28,988 bases of DNA from a virus, in IMG/VR virus record IMGVR_UViG_3300036884_000517, positions 1-28,988 of that record. One strand, written 5' to 3'. The notes below the pieces were generated by a model. The model worked only from the letters and a program-made list of their open reading frames with translations, was not told where the DNA came from and did not search any database. The position numbers and the translations under genes are program-made. Below are positions 14,057 to 22,180 of the stretch, piece after piece; position 1 is the stretch's first letter, and each line of letters starts with the position of its first letter.

Positions 14057-15037
14057 ATGAAACTCGCGATCTTTTACCCTCGAAACACCTTTGCAGGCTG
14101 GGCTTCCCAGGGAGGCTATTCTCAAACCTTGACCCGGATGGGGCATGAAGTGATCGATTGCGTCCTGCCGGGAAACCAACCCCATGACATCGTGCCGATG
14201 CGCGCCAAGCTGCCCACCATCGAGCAGCTTGCCGCGTGCGACGCGGTGATCAGCTTTTTCCATGAATACACCCAAGCCTGGCTCGCGGCTCTCTATGGCC
14301 TCGAAGCCTGGGCGCCGCTGGTCGAGAAGACGATTGCCCGGTTTGATGAGTCGATGGATCGGACAGACCTCTACTTGCCCGCGCGCTTGCCGGATCTTCT
14401 GGCCTGGGCAAAGCACAGTTCATTTCCGGCCGCGCAGGATGCCAAGAAGTATGGCGGGCAATGGCAGCCCTTCGGCGCCGACACGACGATGTTCAAACCG
14501 CTGGGCTCTGCGGGGCTAACGGAACAGAAGAAGTACGGCGCCGCCTTCATCGGACAGCTCTATGGTCCGCGCCTGGAGTACGTGAAGCGCCTTGCGCAAC
14601 AGCCCGAGCAAATCACGCTCCAGTGCGGACAGGTCGGCGTGCAGGAGCTCGACGGGATGCGAGAGCCAGAGTCCACCCTACTGCTCGCGCAGACCTACCG
14701 GCAGATCAAGGTTTTCTTCTGCCTGCCGCCACTCTCGCGGCTGGTTGTGGGGAAGGTTTCCGAGGTGATGGCTTGCGGGACGTTCGTCATGTATCCGCGC
14801 CTGCCCGGTGATGCTGCGGAGAACCTTTCCGTGTTCGAAGATGGCAAACACATCGTCTATTACGAGCACGGTTACATCCGGGAGAACGTCAAGCAAATCA
14901 AGCGCTGGCTCGAACATGATGACGAGCGCGAGTCCATCGCCCGGGCCGGCTGCCTCAAGGTCCGCGACGAGCTGAGCCTGGAGAACATGCTGGATCAGCT
15001 CTTGACGCCCGTCGCCCGTCAGATGGTCCTGGCATGA
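14057..15037 (+). CDS. CgeB-like glycosyltransferase (GT-B fold)
   Basis: A 326-residue protein read from ATG 14057 (MKLAIFYPRNTFAGW), the usual beta-strand start of a GT-B enzyme; an upstream GTG at 14009 adds 16 unlikely residues. The C-terminal half carries SRLVVGKVSEVMACGTFVMYPRLPG and then the pattern HIVYYEHGYIRENVKQIKRWL and ERESIARAGCLKVRDELS, typical of the CgeB/glycosyl-transferase group 1 family, where this segment binds the nucleotide sugar. Substrate cannot be read from sequence. The stop overlaps the ATG of the next gene (ATGA). It opens a five-gene sugar cassette within the structural operon. Confidence 0.8.
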   Translation: MKLAIFYPRNTFAGWASQGGYSQTLTRMGHEVIDCVLPGNQPHDIVPMRAKLPTIEQLAACDAVISFFHEYTQAWLAALYGLEAWAPLVEKTIARFDESMDRTDLYLPARLPDLLAWAKHSSFPAAQDAKKYGGQWQPFGADTTMFKPLGSAGLTEQKKYGAAFIGQLYGPRLEYVKRLAQQPEQITLQCGQVGVQELDGMREPESTLLLAQTYRQIKVFFCLPPLSRLVVGKVSEVMACGTFVMYPRLPGDAAENLSVFEDGKHIVYYEHGYIRENVKQIKRWLEHDDERESIARAGCLKVRDELSLENMLDQLLTPVARQMVLA

Positions 15038-15747
15038 TCGTCGAAACCAAATTCGGTTTCAGCCTGAACGTGCGCGACGGCAGCTACATCGGCGCGCAGC
15101 TTCTTCAGCATGGGGTGTGGGAGAGCGCCGAGACGGATCTGGTGCGCTCGCTCGTTCGGCCTGGGGATCTGGTGATCGACGCCGGAGCGCACGTCGGATA
15201 CTACTCCCTGCTGATGGCTCATGCGGGCGCTCGCGTTCTGGCTTTTGAACCGAACCCGGAGCTGTTCAAGTTGCTCTATAAGAATTCGGCGGAGCTCGAC
15301 ATCAAGGCTTATCAGGTGGCGCTGAGTGACGTCGACGGAGAGGCTGACTTCTTCCTGCCCTCCGGATACGATGACGGTTTCGGAAGCCTGGGCGCGGCCG
15401 ACCGGGATGATCGCAGCCGCTCGATTAGAGTGGAAACAAAACGCCTCGATGGCGTGCTCTCTCCTGGCCGCGTGCGCCTGATGAAGCTCGATGTCGAGGG
15501 AGCTGAAGCCTGCGTGATTCGCGGCCTGGGAGCACGCTTCACCGATGTCGATCATTATCTGATCGAGTGCATTGATCGCCCGGTGCGGGTCCAAGCCCTG
15601 GAGAGTTCGGTGGACATCATCAACACGCTCTTGTCTAATTTCGAGGTTCTGGACTGTCAGAGCGGAGGGGAATGGAAGCGAGTTGCAGCGGCGCGAAGCA
15701 GTCCCGGGCCCAGCATCTTGTTCGTCAATCCCATGGCAGAAAGGTAA
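15034..15747 (+). CDS. FkbM-family methyltransferase
   Basis: A 237-residue SAM-dependent methyltransferase. Motif I is VIDAGAHVGYY (residues 47-57), followed by VLAFEPNPELFKLL (68-81), the acidic loop of FkbM enzymes, and MKLDVEGAEACVIRGL near residue 150, also a hallmark of the family. FkbM enzymes O-methylate sugars, polyketides or similar. The ATG overlaps the stop of the preceding glycosyltransferase. In this setting methylation of a sugar added by the neighbours is likely, but the acceptor is unknown. Confidence 0.85.
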   Translation: MIVETKFGFSLNVRDGSYIGAQLLQHGVWESAETDLVRSLVRPGDLVIDAGAHVGYYSLLMAHAGARVLAFEPNPELFKLLYKNSAELDIKAYQVALSDVDGEADFFLPSGYDDGFGSLGAADRDDRSRSIRVETKRLDGVLSPGRVRLMKLDVEGAEACVIRGLGARFTDVDHYLIECIDRPVRVQALESSVDIINTLLSNFEVLDCQSGGEWKRVAAARSSPGPSILFVNPMAER

Positions 15748-15752
15748 AAGGC

Positions 15753-17219
15753 ATGATCTCGATCTTGATTCCAAGCCGCGGACGGCCGGCATTGCTTAAG
15801 CGGATGGTGGATTCCGTGCGCTCGACGGCACGCGAGAAGGTGGAGATCGTCTGCCGCATCGATCATGATGACCCGGCTTACAATGGGTACAGTGAGCTGG
15901 CGGGAAGAGGAGTCATTGATAAGCTGCTGGTCGGCAAGCGGATCGTCATGTCGGACCTTTGGAACGATTGCTCGAGAGTGGCGACCGGAGAGATTCAACT
16001 GCTGGCGGGGGATGATGCGATCTTCCGGACGCCGGGCTGGGATGAGATGGTCGAAGCCTTCTTTACTGCCTCCGCAGACAAGCTGTGGATGGTCCATGGA
16101 GATGACCTGGGTGCGGCCGGGAAGACGTTTGGAACTCATCCGATCATCCATCGGCGCTGGATCGAAGCGCTTGGAAGGTTCACGGCGCCCTACTTCTCAT
16201 GTGACTATGCCGATACATGGTTGAACGATATCGCGAACATCCTGGGGCGCCGACGCTTCTTGCCCTTCGTCAACGAGCACGTGCATTGGAGCTGTGGAAA
16301 GGCCCAGGTGGATCGGACGATGCAAGAGAACCTGGATCGGGCGCGACGGGACCGTCCAGGAATTCTTTATGCGAAGCTCGCTCCGGAGCGGCAGGCGGAA
16401 GCGGAGAAGCTGCGCGCCTTGATAATTCATCCGCTCTGGTCGATCCTGGTCCTGACTCAACCCTCGAGGGCGGACTTTCTGAAACGGCTGCGGCTCTGCC
16501 TGGATCCCCAGGTGCAGGGACATCCGGAGATTGAAGTCTTGATCTGGCCGTTCAACCCGGATCTTCCGCTGGGAGAGAACCGGGAGCGAATGCGAGAGCT
16601 GGCTGCAGGGGAGTATCTTTCCACGATCGATGACGATGATTTGGTCGCGCCGGATTATGTTGAGCGCATCCTACCCTTGCTGGATGGGGTCGATCAAGTC
16701 GCCTTCAACGTGCAGCAGTTCACGGATGGCGTCCGGATCTGCCCGACTTACGTGTCCTTGGCCTACAAGGGATGGGTCAATCATCCTGACAAGATGTGCC
16801 GGGACATCCTGCATCTCTGCCCGATGCGCCGGGAGTTGGCGCTCCAGGTGGCGATGGAAGGGCCGCCCGGGGAAGACTCGCGCTGGTCCGACCGCATGAG
16901 AGCGCTGGGGATCGTCAAGACGGAGCATGTCATCGATGCGGACCTGTACTTTTATTATCTGCGCACGGGGAAGACAGACTCGCCGGGCACCATGGGCGCG
17001 CCGCCCTGGGTTCCGCCTCTTCGGCGCGTTCTGGAAACCGTGAAGGCGATTCCAATCGCCTCACCCGTGAAAGCTCTTAAGCCGATCCAGCCGATGACTC
17101 CGCTGATCCCTTCCAACGGGAACGGGCATTGCCGAGCTTGCGGCAGTTCATGTGTCATCCCGTCGAACGGCCAACTCGTCTGCAATCAATGCCAGCATCA
17201 GGAGGCGATGACGCGATGA
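15753..17219 (+). CDS. Double-domain GT-A glycosyltransferase-like protein with zinc ribbon
   Basis: A 488-residue protein read from ATG 15753 (MISILIPSRGRP), five bases after the previous stop; an upstream start at 15672 adds an unlikely leader. Residues 1-200 are a GT-A domain with IPSRGRPALLKRM, EIVCRIDHDDPA and LLAGDDAI (residues 84-90). Residues 228-430 are a second GT-A-like domain with WSILVLTQPSRADFLKRL and TIDDDDLVAPDYV (D293-D296), the acidic metal/nucleotide-sugar site. A Pro-rich linker leads to a C-terminal zinc ribbon: C460xxC463 and C477xxC480. The second domain plus the ribbon is closely related to the next gene. It is probably a polymerising or two-step sugar transferase; donor and acceptor are unknown. 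Confidence 0.75.
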   Translation: MISILIPSRGRPALLKRMVDSVRSTAREKVEIVCRIDHDDPAYNGYSELAGRGVIDKLLVGKRIVMSDLWNDCSRVATGEIQLLAGDDAIFRTPGWDEMVEAFFTASADKLWMVHGDDLGAAGKTFGTHPIIHRRWIEALGRFTAPYFSCDYADTWLNDIANILGRRRFLPFVNEHVHWSCGKAQVDRTMQENLDRARRDRPGILYAKLAPERQAEAEKLRALIIHPLWSILVLTQPSRADFLKRLRLCLDPQVQGHPEIEVLIWPFNPDLPLGENRERMRELAAGEYLSTIDDDDLVAPDYVERILPLLDGVDQVAFNVQQFTDGVRICPTYVSLAYKGWVNHPDKMCRDILHLCPMRRELALQVAMEGPPGEDSRWSDRMRALGIVKTEHVIDADLYFYYLRTGKTDSPGTMGAPPWVPPLRRVLETVKAIPIASPVKALKPIQPMTPLIPSNGNGHCRACGSSCVIPSNGQLVCNQCQHQEAMTR

Positions 17220-18001
17220 ACGCGCCCGGGAAAATCCGCTGGAGCATCCTGGTGGCCACGCAAGCCTCGAGGACGGAATTCCTGAAACGTCTTCTGAGAG
17301 TTTTGGAGCCTCAAGTCACGCGGCATGAAGAGGTCGAGTTGATCGTGCGCGTCTCGAATCCTGAAATCGGGCTCGGTGATAACCGCCAGCTTCTTCGCGA
17401 GCAGGCGCGCGGGATGTACAGTAACTTCGTGGACGATGACGATCTGGTGTCTCCCGATTACGTCGCCCGGATCCTCCCGTTTCTGGATGGCGTGGATTAC
17501 CTGAGCTATGAATTCCAGGAGTATGCGGACGGCGTCCCGCGGCCGCCCACGCACGTCTCACTTTATCACGGCACCTGGTATCAGGATAAGGCGGGGCTCT
17601 GGCGGGACATCGTCCACTTCTGCCCGGTCAAAACAGCGATGGCTCTCTTGGCGCCGATGGAGGGCGGCTGGGGTGAAGACACGCGCTGGACGAATCAGAT
17701 GCGGAATCTTGAGGTCATCCAGACCGAGCATCACGTCGATGCCGTGATGCATTTCCTTTACTTCCGCAGCAAGAAGACGGACGGCGCGAAGACGTTCTCT
17801 ACCTCACCCCGGCCTGCCGCCATTGTTTTGAAGCCCGCGAAGATTCCCACGGGCCCGGGGTTTTGTCCCTGTTGCGGAGCGAAGAACAGCGTCGTCATTT
17901 CAAACGGCGGCCCGCATTGCAACCAATGTGGACGCGAGGTGAGTGAGTCGATGCGAGCGCCCAGAGCGCTAATAGACCTTCAGGAAGGGGCCGGTCAATG
18001 A
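17216..18001 (+). CDS. GT-A glycosyltransferase-like protein with zinc ribbon, paralogue of its neighbour
   Basis: A 261-residue protein read from ATG 17216, whose ATGA overlaps the previous stop. It aligns over its whole length with the second half of the preceding protein: WSILVATQASRTEFLKRL, NFVDDDDLVSPDYVARILPFLDGVD (acidic D73-D76), IVHFCPVKTAMALLAPMEGG, then a linker and zinc ribbon C217xxC220 and C235xxC238. It is missing the first GT-A domain. A duplication of half a gene is the simplest explanation. The role is the same class as the neighbour: sugar transfer at the virion or cell surface. No membrane segment is visible. Confidence 0.75.
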   Translation: MNAPGKIRWSILVATQASRTEFLKRLLRVLEPQVTRHEEVELIVRVSNPEIGLGDNRQLLREQARGMYSNFVDDDDLVSPDYVARILPFLDGVDYLSYEFQEYADGVPRPPTHVSLYHGTWYQDKAGLWRDIVHFCPVKTAMALLAPMEGGWGEDTRWTNQMRNLEVIQTEHHVDAVMHFLYFRSKKTDGAKTFSTSPRPAAIVLKPAKIPTGPGFCPCCGAKNSVVISNGGPHCNQCGREVSESMRAPRALIDLQEGAGQ

Positions 18002-18774
18002 GTGTGAAAGGCAAGTCCTTGAACATCCTTGTGCCGATGTACGGAGGGATGGGCACGGTGAATTTCTTCGAGTCCTTCACGCGGCTCATCATGATGATGA
18101 TGAAGTTTGGCGTGCGGTTCAGCTACACGTTCACGTACAACGAGTCGCTGATCACGCGCGGCCGGAACCGGCTGGTGGATGAGTACCTGAAGAACCACGA
18201 TGAAGACCACGCTCTGTTCATCGACGCGGACATCGGCTTTCAGCCCGAAGATATCCTCGCCATGCTGGAAATGGATCTGGACATCGTGGCGGCGCCCTGC
18301 GCCAAGAAATCGATCAACTGGGAGCGCATCGGGCGGGCGCTCAAAAAGAACGGCCGGCAGTTCACGCCCGATGAGATGTCGCGCATCTCCGCGGACTTCG
18401 TGTTCAACTACGAGCCTTTCACCGGCCAGCGCGAGATCCGGATGGACGAGCTGCAGGAGATGCGCAACATGGGCACGGGGATCATGATGATCCGACGCAA
18501 CGTGTTCGAGAAGTTTCGCAAGGAATATCCGGAGCGCTGGTACGAAGCGCGCACCGATCCGAACGCACTGCCGGGGCCGATCCACGACTTCTTCAAAGTT
18601 GGGGTCAATCCGGAGACGCACCAGTACGACAGCGAGGATTACTGGTTCTGCGTCGATGCGAAAGCCATCGGCTTCAAGGTCTGGATGGCGCCCTGGATGC
18701 GGACCTCGCACATGGGCACGTACAAGTTCATCGCCGACATGCCGGCCGTGGCCGCGCTTTCTGGCGATCTTTAA
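17998..18774 (+). CDS. GT-A glycosyltransferase-like protein
   Basis: A 258-residue protein, last of the sugar cassette, whose ATGA overlaps the preceding stop. It begins KSLNILVPMYGGMGTVNF and has HALFIDADIGFQPEDILAML, giving the DxD motif (D76-D78) that binds metal and nucleotide sugar. RGRNRLVDEYL (about 54-64) and a later DSEDYWFCVDAKAIGFKVWM resemble Anp1- or chondroitin-polymerase-like glycosyltransferases of phages. No zinc ribbon is present. Substrate is unknown. An approximately 100-base gap follows with no clear gene, after which structural genes resume. Confidence 0.75.
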   Translation: MSVKGKSLNILVPMYGGMGTVNFFESFTRLIMMMMKFGVRFSYTFTYNESLITRGRNRLVDEYLKNHDEDHALFIDADIGFQPEDILAMLEMDLDIVAAPCAKKSINWERIGRALKKNGRQFTPDEMSRISADFVFNYEPFTGQREIRMDELQEMRNMGTGIMMIRRNVFEKFRKEYPERWYEARTDPNALPGPIHDFFKVGVNPETHQYDSEDYWFCVDAKAIGFKVWMAPWMRTSHMGTYKFIADMPAVAALSGDL

Positions 18775-18881
18775 GAGCTTCAGGATGCGTCTGATTATGA
18801 CCGGGCAGGCGATCCGGAAGGGCGGACGGGGCGGTTGGCGGCGAGACGACGGCCGTCCCGAAACCGCAAGAGAGAGGCGTG

Positions 18882-19754
18882 ATGGGCCCTAACTTGATCG
18901 ACCTCACGACGCTGCAAGCTGTCCGGCGACGGGCGGAAGTCCAATCGACCACGGATGACATCGAGATCCAGGGATCCATCACCGCTTTCTCGCAATGGCT
19001 GCTGAACTACACGGGGCAGAAGTCGCTCAACTCCGTTGCGACCTACGACGATATCTACGACGGAAACGGCAACTCCCGGCTCATGCTCAACAATTATCCC
19101 ATTCTGAACGTGTCGAGCGTGACCATGGGCGGGGCTAGCATTCCCGCCTCTTCCGCGGCCAACGTGTGGGGTTGTTACATCGATCAGTCCCGAAAGTCGA
19201 TCATCCTGCGCGGAGGCGTGGGCGGGTACTCGAGATTTCCCTATCCCACACCCCTTAGCTTTCGGCAGCGAGGGCCAGTCTTCTTGGAGGGACGGGGCAA
19301 CATCGAGATCGTTTACACGGCGGGCTACTTGCCAACTCTGATCATCGATGATGTGGAGACCGTGACCAACTCGACGGTTCAACTTGTCACCGGCCCGTGG
19401 GTGAGCGATGCCGGGGTCAGTTACTATCCCTCGCTCGCGCCTCTTGTGAACGTGCCGAACACTCCGGCAGCCGGAGAGTATGCGGTGAGCGCGGGCGGGC
19501 TTTATGTGTTCAACGCGGCTGATGAGGGCGAGCAAGCCATCCTCAGCTACAACATCAACGCGGCGCCCGCTGATCTGGAATATGCCGTGCGCTGCGTCGT
19601 GGCCATCAACTACAAGCGGAAGGCTTGGCAAGATCAGAAATCCCGCGCGGTGAGCACGCAAGGGGGATCCGCCACGACGACCTATCAAGATTGGGCGTGG
19701 CCTCCGGAGTGTGACAAAGTCTTTGAGTTCTATCAGAGGAAGGCGATCCGGTGA
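18882..19754 (+). CDS. Head-tail connector protein (gp6-like)
   Basis: A 290-residue protein. ATG 18882 follows GAGAGAGG (18869-18876); a GTG three bases upstream is possible. The N-terminal 60 residues (DLTTLQAVRRRAEVQ, then WLLNYTGQKSL) resemble the helical core of HK97 gp6-like connectors, which bind the portal. The long beta-rich middle (about 60-225) is larger than in the standard gp6 and may be an inserted domain; the end returns to helix (EYAVRCVVAINYKRKAWQ). It is the first gene of the neck module; the next gene starts within its stop codon. Confidence 0.7.
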   Translation: MGPNLIDLTTLQAVRRRAEVQSTTDDIEIQGSITAFSQWLLNYTGQKSLNSVATYDDIYDGNGNSRLMLNNYPILNVSSVTMGGASIPASSAANVWGCYIDQSRKSIILRGGVGGYSRFPYPTPLSFRQRGPVFLEGRGNIEIVYTAGYLPTLIIDDVETVTNSTVQLVTGPWVSDAGVSYYPSLAPLVNVPNTPAAGEYAVSAGGLYVFNAADEGEQAILSYNINAAPADLEYAVRCVVAINYKRKAWQDQKSRAVSTQGGSATTTYQDWAWPPECDKVFEFYQRKAIR

Positions 19755-20362
19755 TCACCATCTCTTTCAACGGTTCCGATCAGCGCGTCGTGGCGGCGCT
19801 TCGTACCAAAGGTCCCAAGCTCCTGGCGGCCGAGACGCGCACGCTGGACCTTCTCATGCTGGAGCTTCAGGCTCGCATTCAACAGAAGCTTTCCGGCGAA
19901 GTACTGCAATCGCACGCCGGAGGGGGCGGCCTGTTGGGGACAGTTCGGAAGCAGCCCACCGTGCAAGCCGGGGCAACGCTGCGCGGAGGCGTGCAAGCTG
20001 GCGGTGGGATGTTCTGGTGGGCATCCGTGCATGAGAAAGGCGGCGAGAAGACTTACGAAATCCTGCCGGGAATCCTGACGGGTAAGAGTGACAAGAAAGC
20101 GCTGGCCTTCTTTCCGAGAGGATCCGCGGGGGCGGGCTTTGGCAGAACTGCGATGACCAAACTACGCTTCGCGGCGGGCAAGCGGCGCGGGAGCTTGCGG
20201 CCGGGGCAGACCCAGGCATTCGCATCGGCCGGAGGGATCGTGGTCATGAAGGTGATCCATCCTCCCTTGCCCAAGCGCTCCTTCATGGCGACATCGCTCG
20301 AAGAGCTGCGCGGGCGGATCATCGAGAAGGTTTATGAGACGGCGGCGGTGGCTTTGAAATGA
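19751..20362 (+). CDS. Neck or tail-completion protein (HK97 gp10-like)
   Basis: A 203-residue protein that starts with GTG 19751 overlapping the previous stop (GTGA). The segment KLSGEVLQSH...GGLLGTVR near residue 47 and the end HPPLPKRSFMATSLEELR (near 173) are typical of HK97 gp10-like neck proteins that fit between connector and tail. A Gly/Arg-rich loop in the middle is longer than usual. It overlaps the next gene by four bases. Confidence 0.75.
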   Translation: MITISFNGSDQRVVAALRTKGPKLLAAETRTLDLLMLELQARIQQKLSGEVLQSHAGGGGLLGTVRKQPTVQAGATLRGGVQAGGGMFWWASVHEKGGEKTYEILPGILTGKSDKKALAFFPRGSAGAGFGRTAMTKLRFAAGKRRGSLRPGQTQAFASAGGIVVMKVIHPPLPKRSFMATSLEELRGRIIEKVYETAAVALK

Positions 20363-20844
20363 CGGCAACGGCATTCACCGATCCCGATTATCTGGAGCAA
20401 GTCTATGCGGCGCTTTTTGCCTTGCTTCAGTCGGCGACCTTTGCCGGGGGAATCAAGATCAAGAGCTCGACGCGAGCCTTCATGATTCCCGACCAGGTGG
20501 CGCCCGCCGACATGCCCGCGCTGATCCTGGTGGAAGGGCCGATGCCGGTCGAGCAGAAAGTGATCTTCGGACCCGCGAAGTGGACCTTCACCGCGATCGC
20601 GGTGCTTTACGTGCGCGCGGAGGGAACGATGGTTCCCAATCAAAGCCCGCTTTCCGTGGCCACGGCGAACCGGCTGATTTGGGGCATCCAAAACGCCTTC
20701 GAGACGCAACCGCCCTATCAGAAGCAGACGCTCGGCGGGCTCGTGGTTCATGCCTGGATCGAGGGCGAGGTGATGCCGCAAGTCGTGAACGAGCAGATCG
20801 TGATCACGGTTCCCATTTACATGCTGGCGGGACCCGTGGACTAA
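20359..20844 (+). CDS. Putative tail terminator protein
   Basis: A 161-residue protein with its ATGA on the previous stop. It begins with a helix (YLEQVYAALFALLQSA), then beta strands with DMPALILVEGP and FTAIAVLYVRAE and an end VVNEQIVITVPIYM. This alpha-beta layout, and the place between gp10-like and tail-tube genes, fit the tail terminator that caps the tail and meets the head. No residue motif proves it. Confidence 0.65.
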   Translation: MTATAFTDPDYLEQVYAALFALLQSATFAGGIKIKSSTRAFMIPDQVAPADMPALILVEGPMPVEQKVIFGPAKWTFTAIAVLYVRAEGTMVPNQSPLSVATANRLIWGIQNAFETQPPYQKQTLGGLVVHAWIEGEVMPQVVNEQIVITVPIYMLAGPVD

Positions 20845-20893
20845 GAAGTGAACCCGCCGGACCCGGCCCCGGCCCTAAGGAGAGGACAAGAAC

Positions 20894-21652
20894 ATGAACA
20901 TTCAATTCGGATCAGGAGTTCTATTTGGCAAGCCTGTGGCCGGGAACATGGCGGTGAGCCCGACGCCGTTCAAGTTCGGCGTGCTGCAGGAGGTCACGGT
21001 CGATTTCAAGGCCGATCTGAAGAAGCTGTTCGGGCAATACCAAATGCCCGTGGCCACGGCGCGCGGCAAGCTCGATTGCACCCTCAAGGGCAAGCTGGCT
21101 GTTTTCGACCCGGCGCTGTTGAATCAGCTTTACTTCGGCCAAGCAGAAGCCGCGGGTTACGCGCTGATCGTGGACGGAGAAGCCCACAGCGTCAACGTGA
21201 ACACCAACACGACAACCCTCACCAACACGCCGGCTCTGGATGATTGGGGCGTGACGGACGCCACCACGGGTTACCCTTTCACCTGCATGCCGAACGCGGC
21301 GGCCGTCACGGTGGCCGGAGAGTACTATCCGAACATCGCGACTGGGGTCTACACATTCTCGGGAGCGGACGCGGCCGTCGACCGGGCCGTCAAAATCTCC
21401 TACACCTACAATTCGAACGTGGGAGTGACGGTGACTCTCACGAATCAGTTGATGGGCTATGCTCCGGAGCTCGAAATTCTGCTGTACAACAAGTTCCGGG
21501 GAAAGTACTTGGCCCTGCAGCTCAACGATGTCACGCTGGGCAGCCTGTCGATTCCGACCAAGCAGGAAGATTTCTGGATTTCTGATTTCGACGGATCGGC
21601 CAATGCTGACGCTTCCAACGTGCTGGGCAAGCTCATGCTGGATTCGTATTAA
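20894..21652 (+). CDS. Major tail tube protein
   Basis: A 252-residue beta-rich protein with AAGGAGAGG (20877-20885) before ATG 20894. KFGVLQEVTVDFKADLKKLFGQYQMPVATARGK is the pattern of tail-tube subunits that stack into the tail (only key parts cited: FKADLKKLFG and MPVATARGK). It sits directly before the frameshifting tail chaperones and tape measure, the standard siphovirus order. An extra part of about 90 residues (from VDGEAHSV to the TYNSNVG region) may project outside the tube. A stable hairpin lies after the stop. Confidence 0.8.
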   Translation: MNIQFGSGVLFGKPVAGNMAVSPTPFKFGVLQEVTVDFKADLKKLFGQYQMPVATARGKLDCTLKGKLAVFDPALLNQLYFGQAEAAGYALIVDGEAHSVNVNTNTTTLTNTPALDDWGVTDATTGYPFTCMPNAAAVTVAGEYYPNIATGVYTFSGADAAVDRAVKISYTYNSNVGVTVTLTNQLMGYAPELEILLYNKFRGKYLALQLNDVTLGSLSIPTKQEDFWISDFDGSANADASNVLGKLMLDSY

Positions 21653-21672
21653 GATCCACCACCAACCGAACG

Positions 21673-21714
21673 GAGGGGTGGCAGGGATTGAGCGGATGCA
21701 GTCTGCCGCCCCTC
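21673..21714 (+). promoter_or_regulatory. Long hairpin between tail tube and tail chaperone genes
   Basis: GAGGGGTGGCAG (21673-21684) pairs over 12 positions, one of them G-T, with CTGCCGCCCCTC (21703-21714) around an 18-base loop. AAACAAC follows, with no T-run, so it is not a normal terminator. It may protect the tail-tube mRNA end or lower expression of the chaperones. Confidence 0.6.
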
Positions 21715-21742
21715 AAACAACGGAAAGGAAACGAGACCGGTC

Positions 21743-22180
21743 ATGGAGCAACAAATCAACGCCGACGCCGTGAGGTTCGAGGGCGAGCCGTTCAAGCTGG
21801 GCGGAAAGTGGTACATCATTCCGTCCCTTTCCACGAAACGAGCGCGCCAACTCTGGCCCAAGATTCGCGGGCTCAATCAGGGCATCACCGAAGAGACGCT
21901 TCCGGAGAAGCATCATGATGCCGTGGAAGTCATTCATGCGGCGATTTCCCGAAACTATCCGGACGTGACCTTTGATGAGATTGATGAGCTGGTCGACATG
22001 AACAACATGAAGAGCCTATTGCTCATCGTGTCGGGACAATCCGGGCTCTCCGTCCCGGGGAGGGCGCCGGCCGGAACCAGCGAAGGGGCTCCGGGCTCTC
22101 CACTAACATCGACTGGAGAGACTTCTACGGAAGCCTCATCGTCCGTACCGGCTGGACCTTCGAATACATCGACGACCTGA
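21743..22180 (+). CDS. Tail assembly chaperone, short product (gpG-like)
   Basis: A 145-residue protein read in the zero frame. Residues 1-105 look like the gpG-type domain (KLGGKWYIIPSLSTKRARQLWPK, cited in part: GGKWYIIPSLS and TFDEIDELVDM). From about residue 107 the sequence turns Ser/Thr/Pro/Gly-rich, which is typical when a zero-frame tail runs past a frameshift site into another gene's frame. The short and frameshifted products together help tape measure and tube assembly. The ribosome site AAAGGAAA lies about 13 bases upstream. Confidence 0.8.
   Translation: MEQQINADAVRFEGEPFKLGGKWYIIPSLSTKRARQLWPKIRGLNQGITEETLPEKHHDAVEVIHAAISRNYPDVTFDEIDELVDMNNMKSLLLIVSGQSGLSVPGRAPAGTSEGAPGSPLTSTGETSTEASSSVPAGPSNTSTT

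Noticed and set aside
18785-18892. Short 35-residue frame between the last transferase and the connector gene
   Set aside because: It has no ribosome site, is Arg/Gly-rich, and overlaps the connector start; support is too weak.
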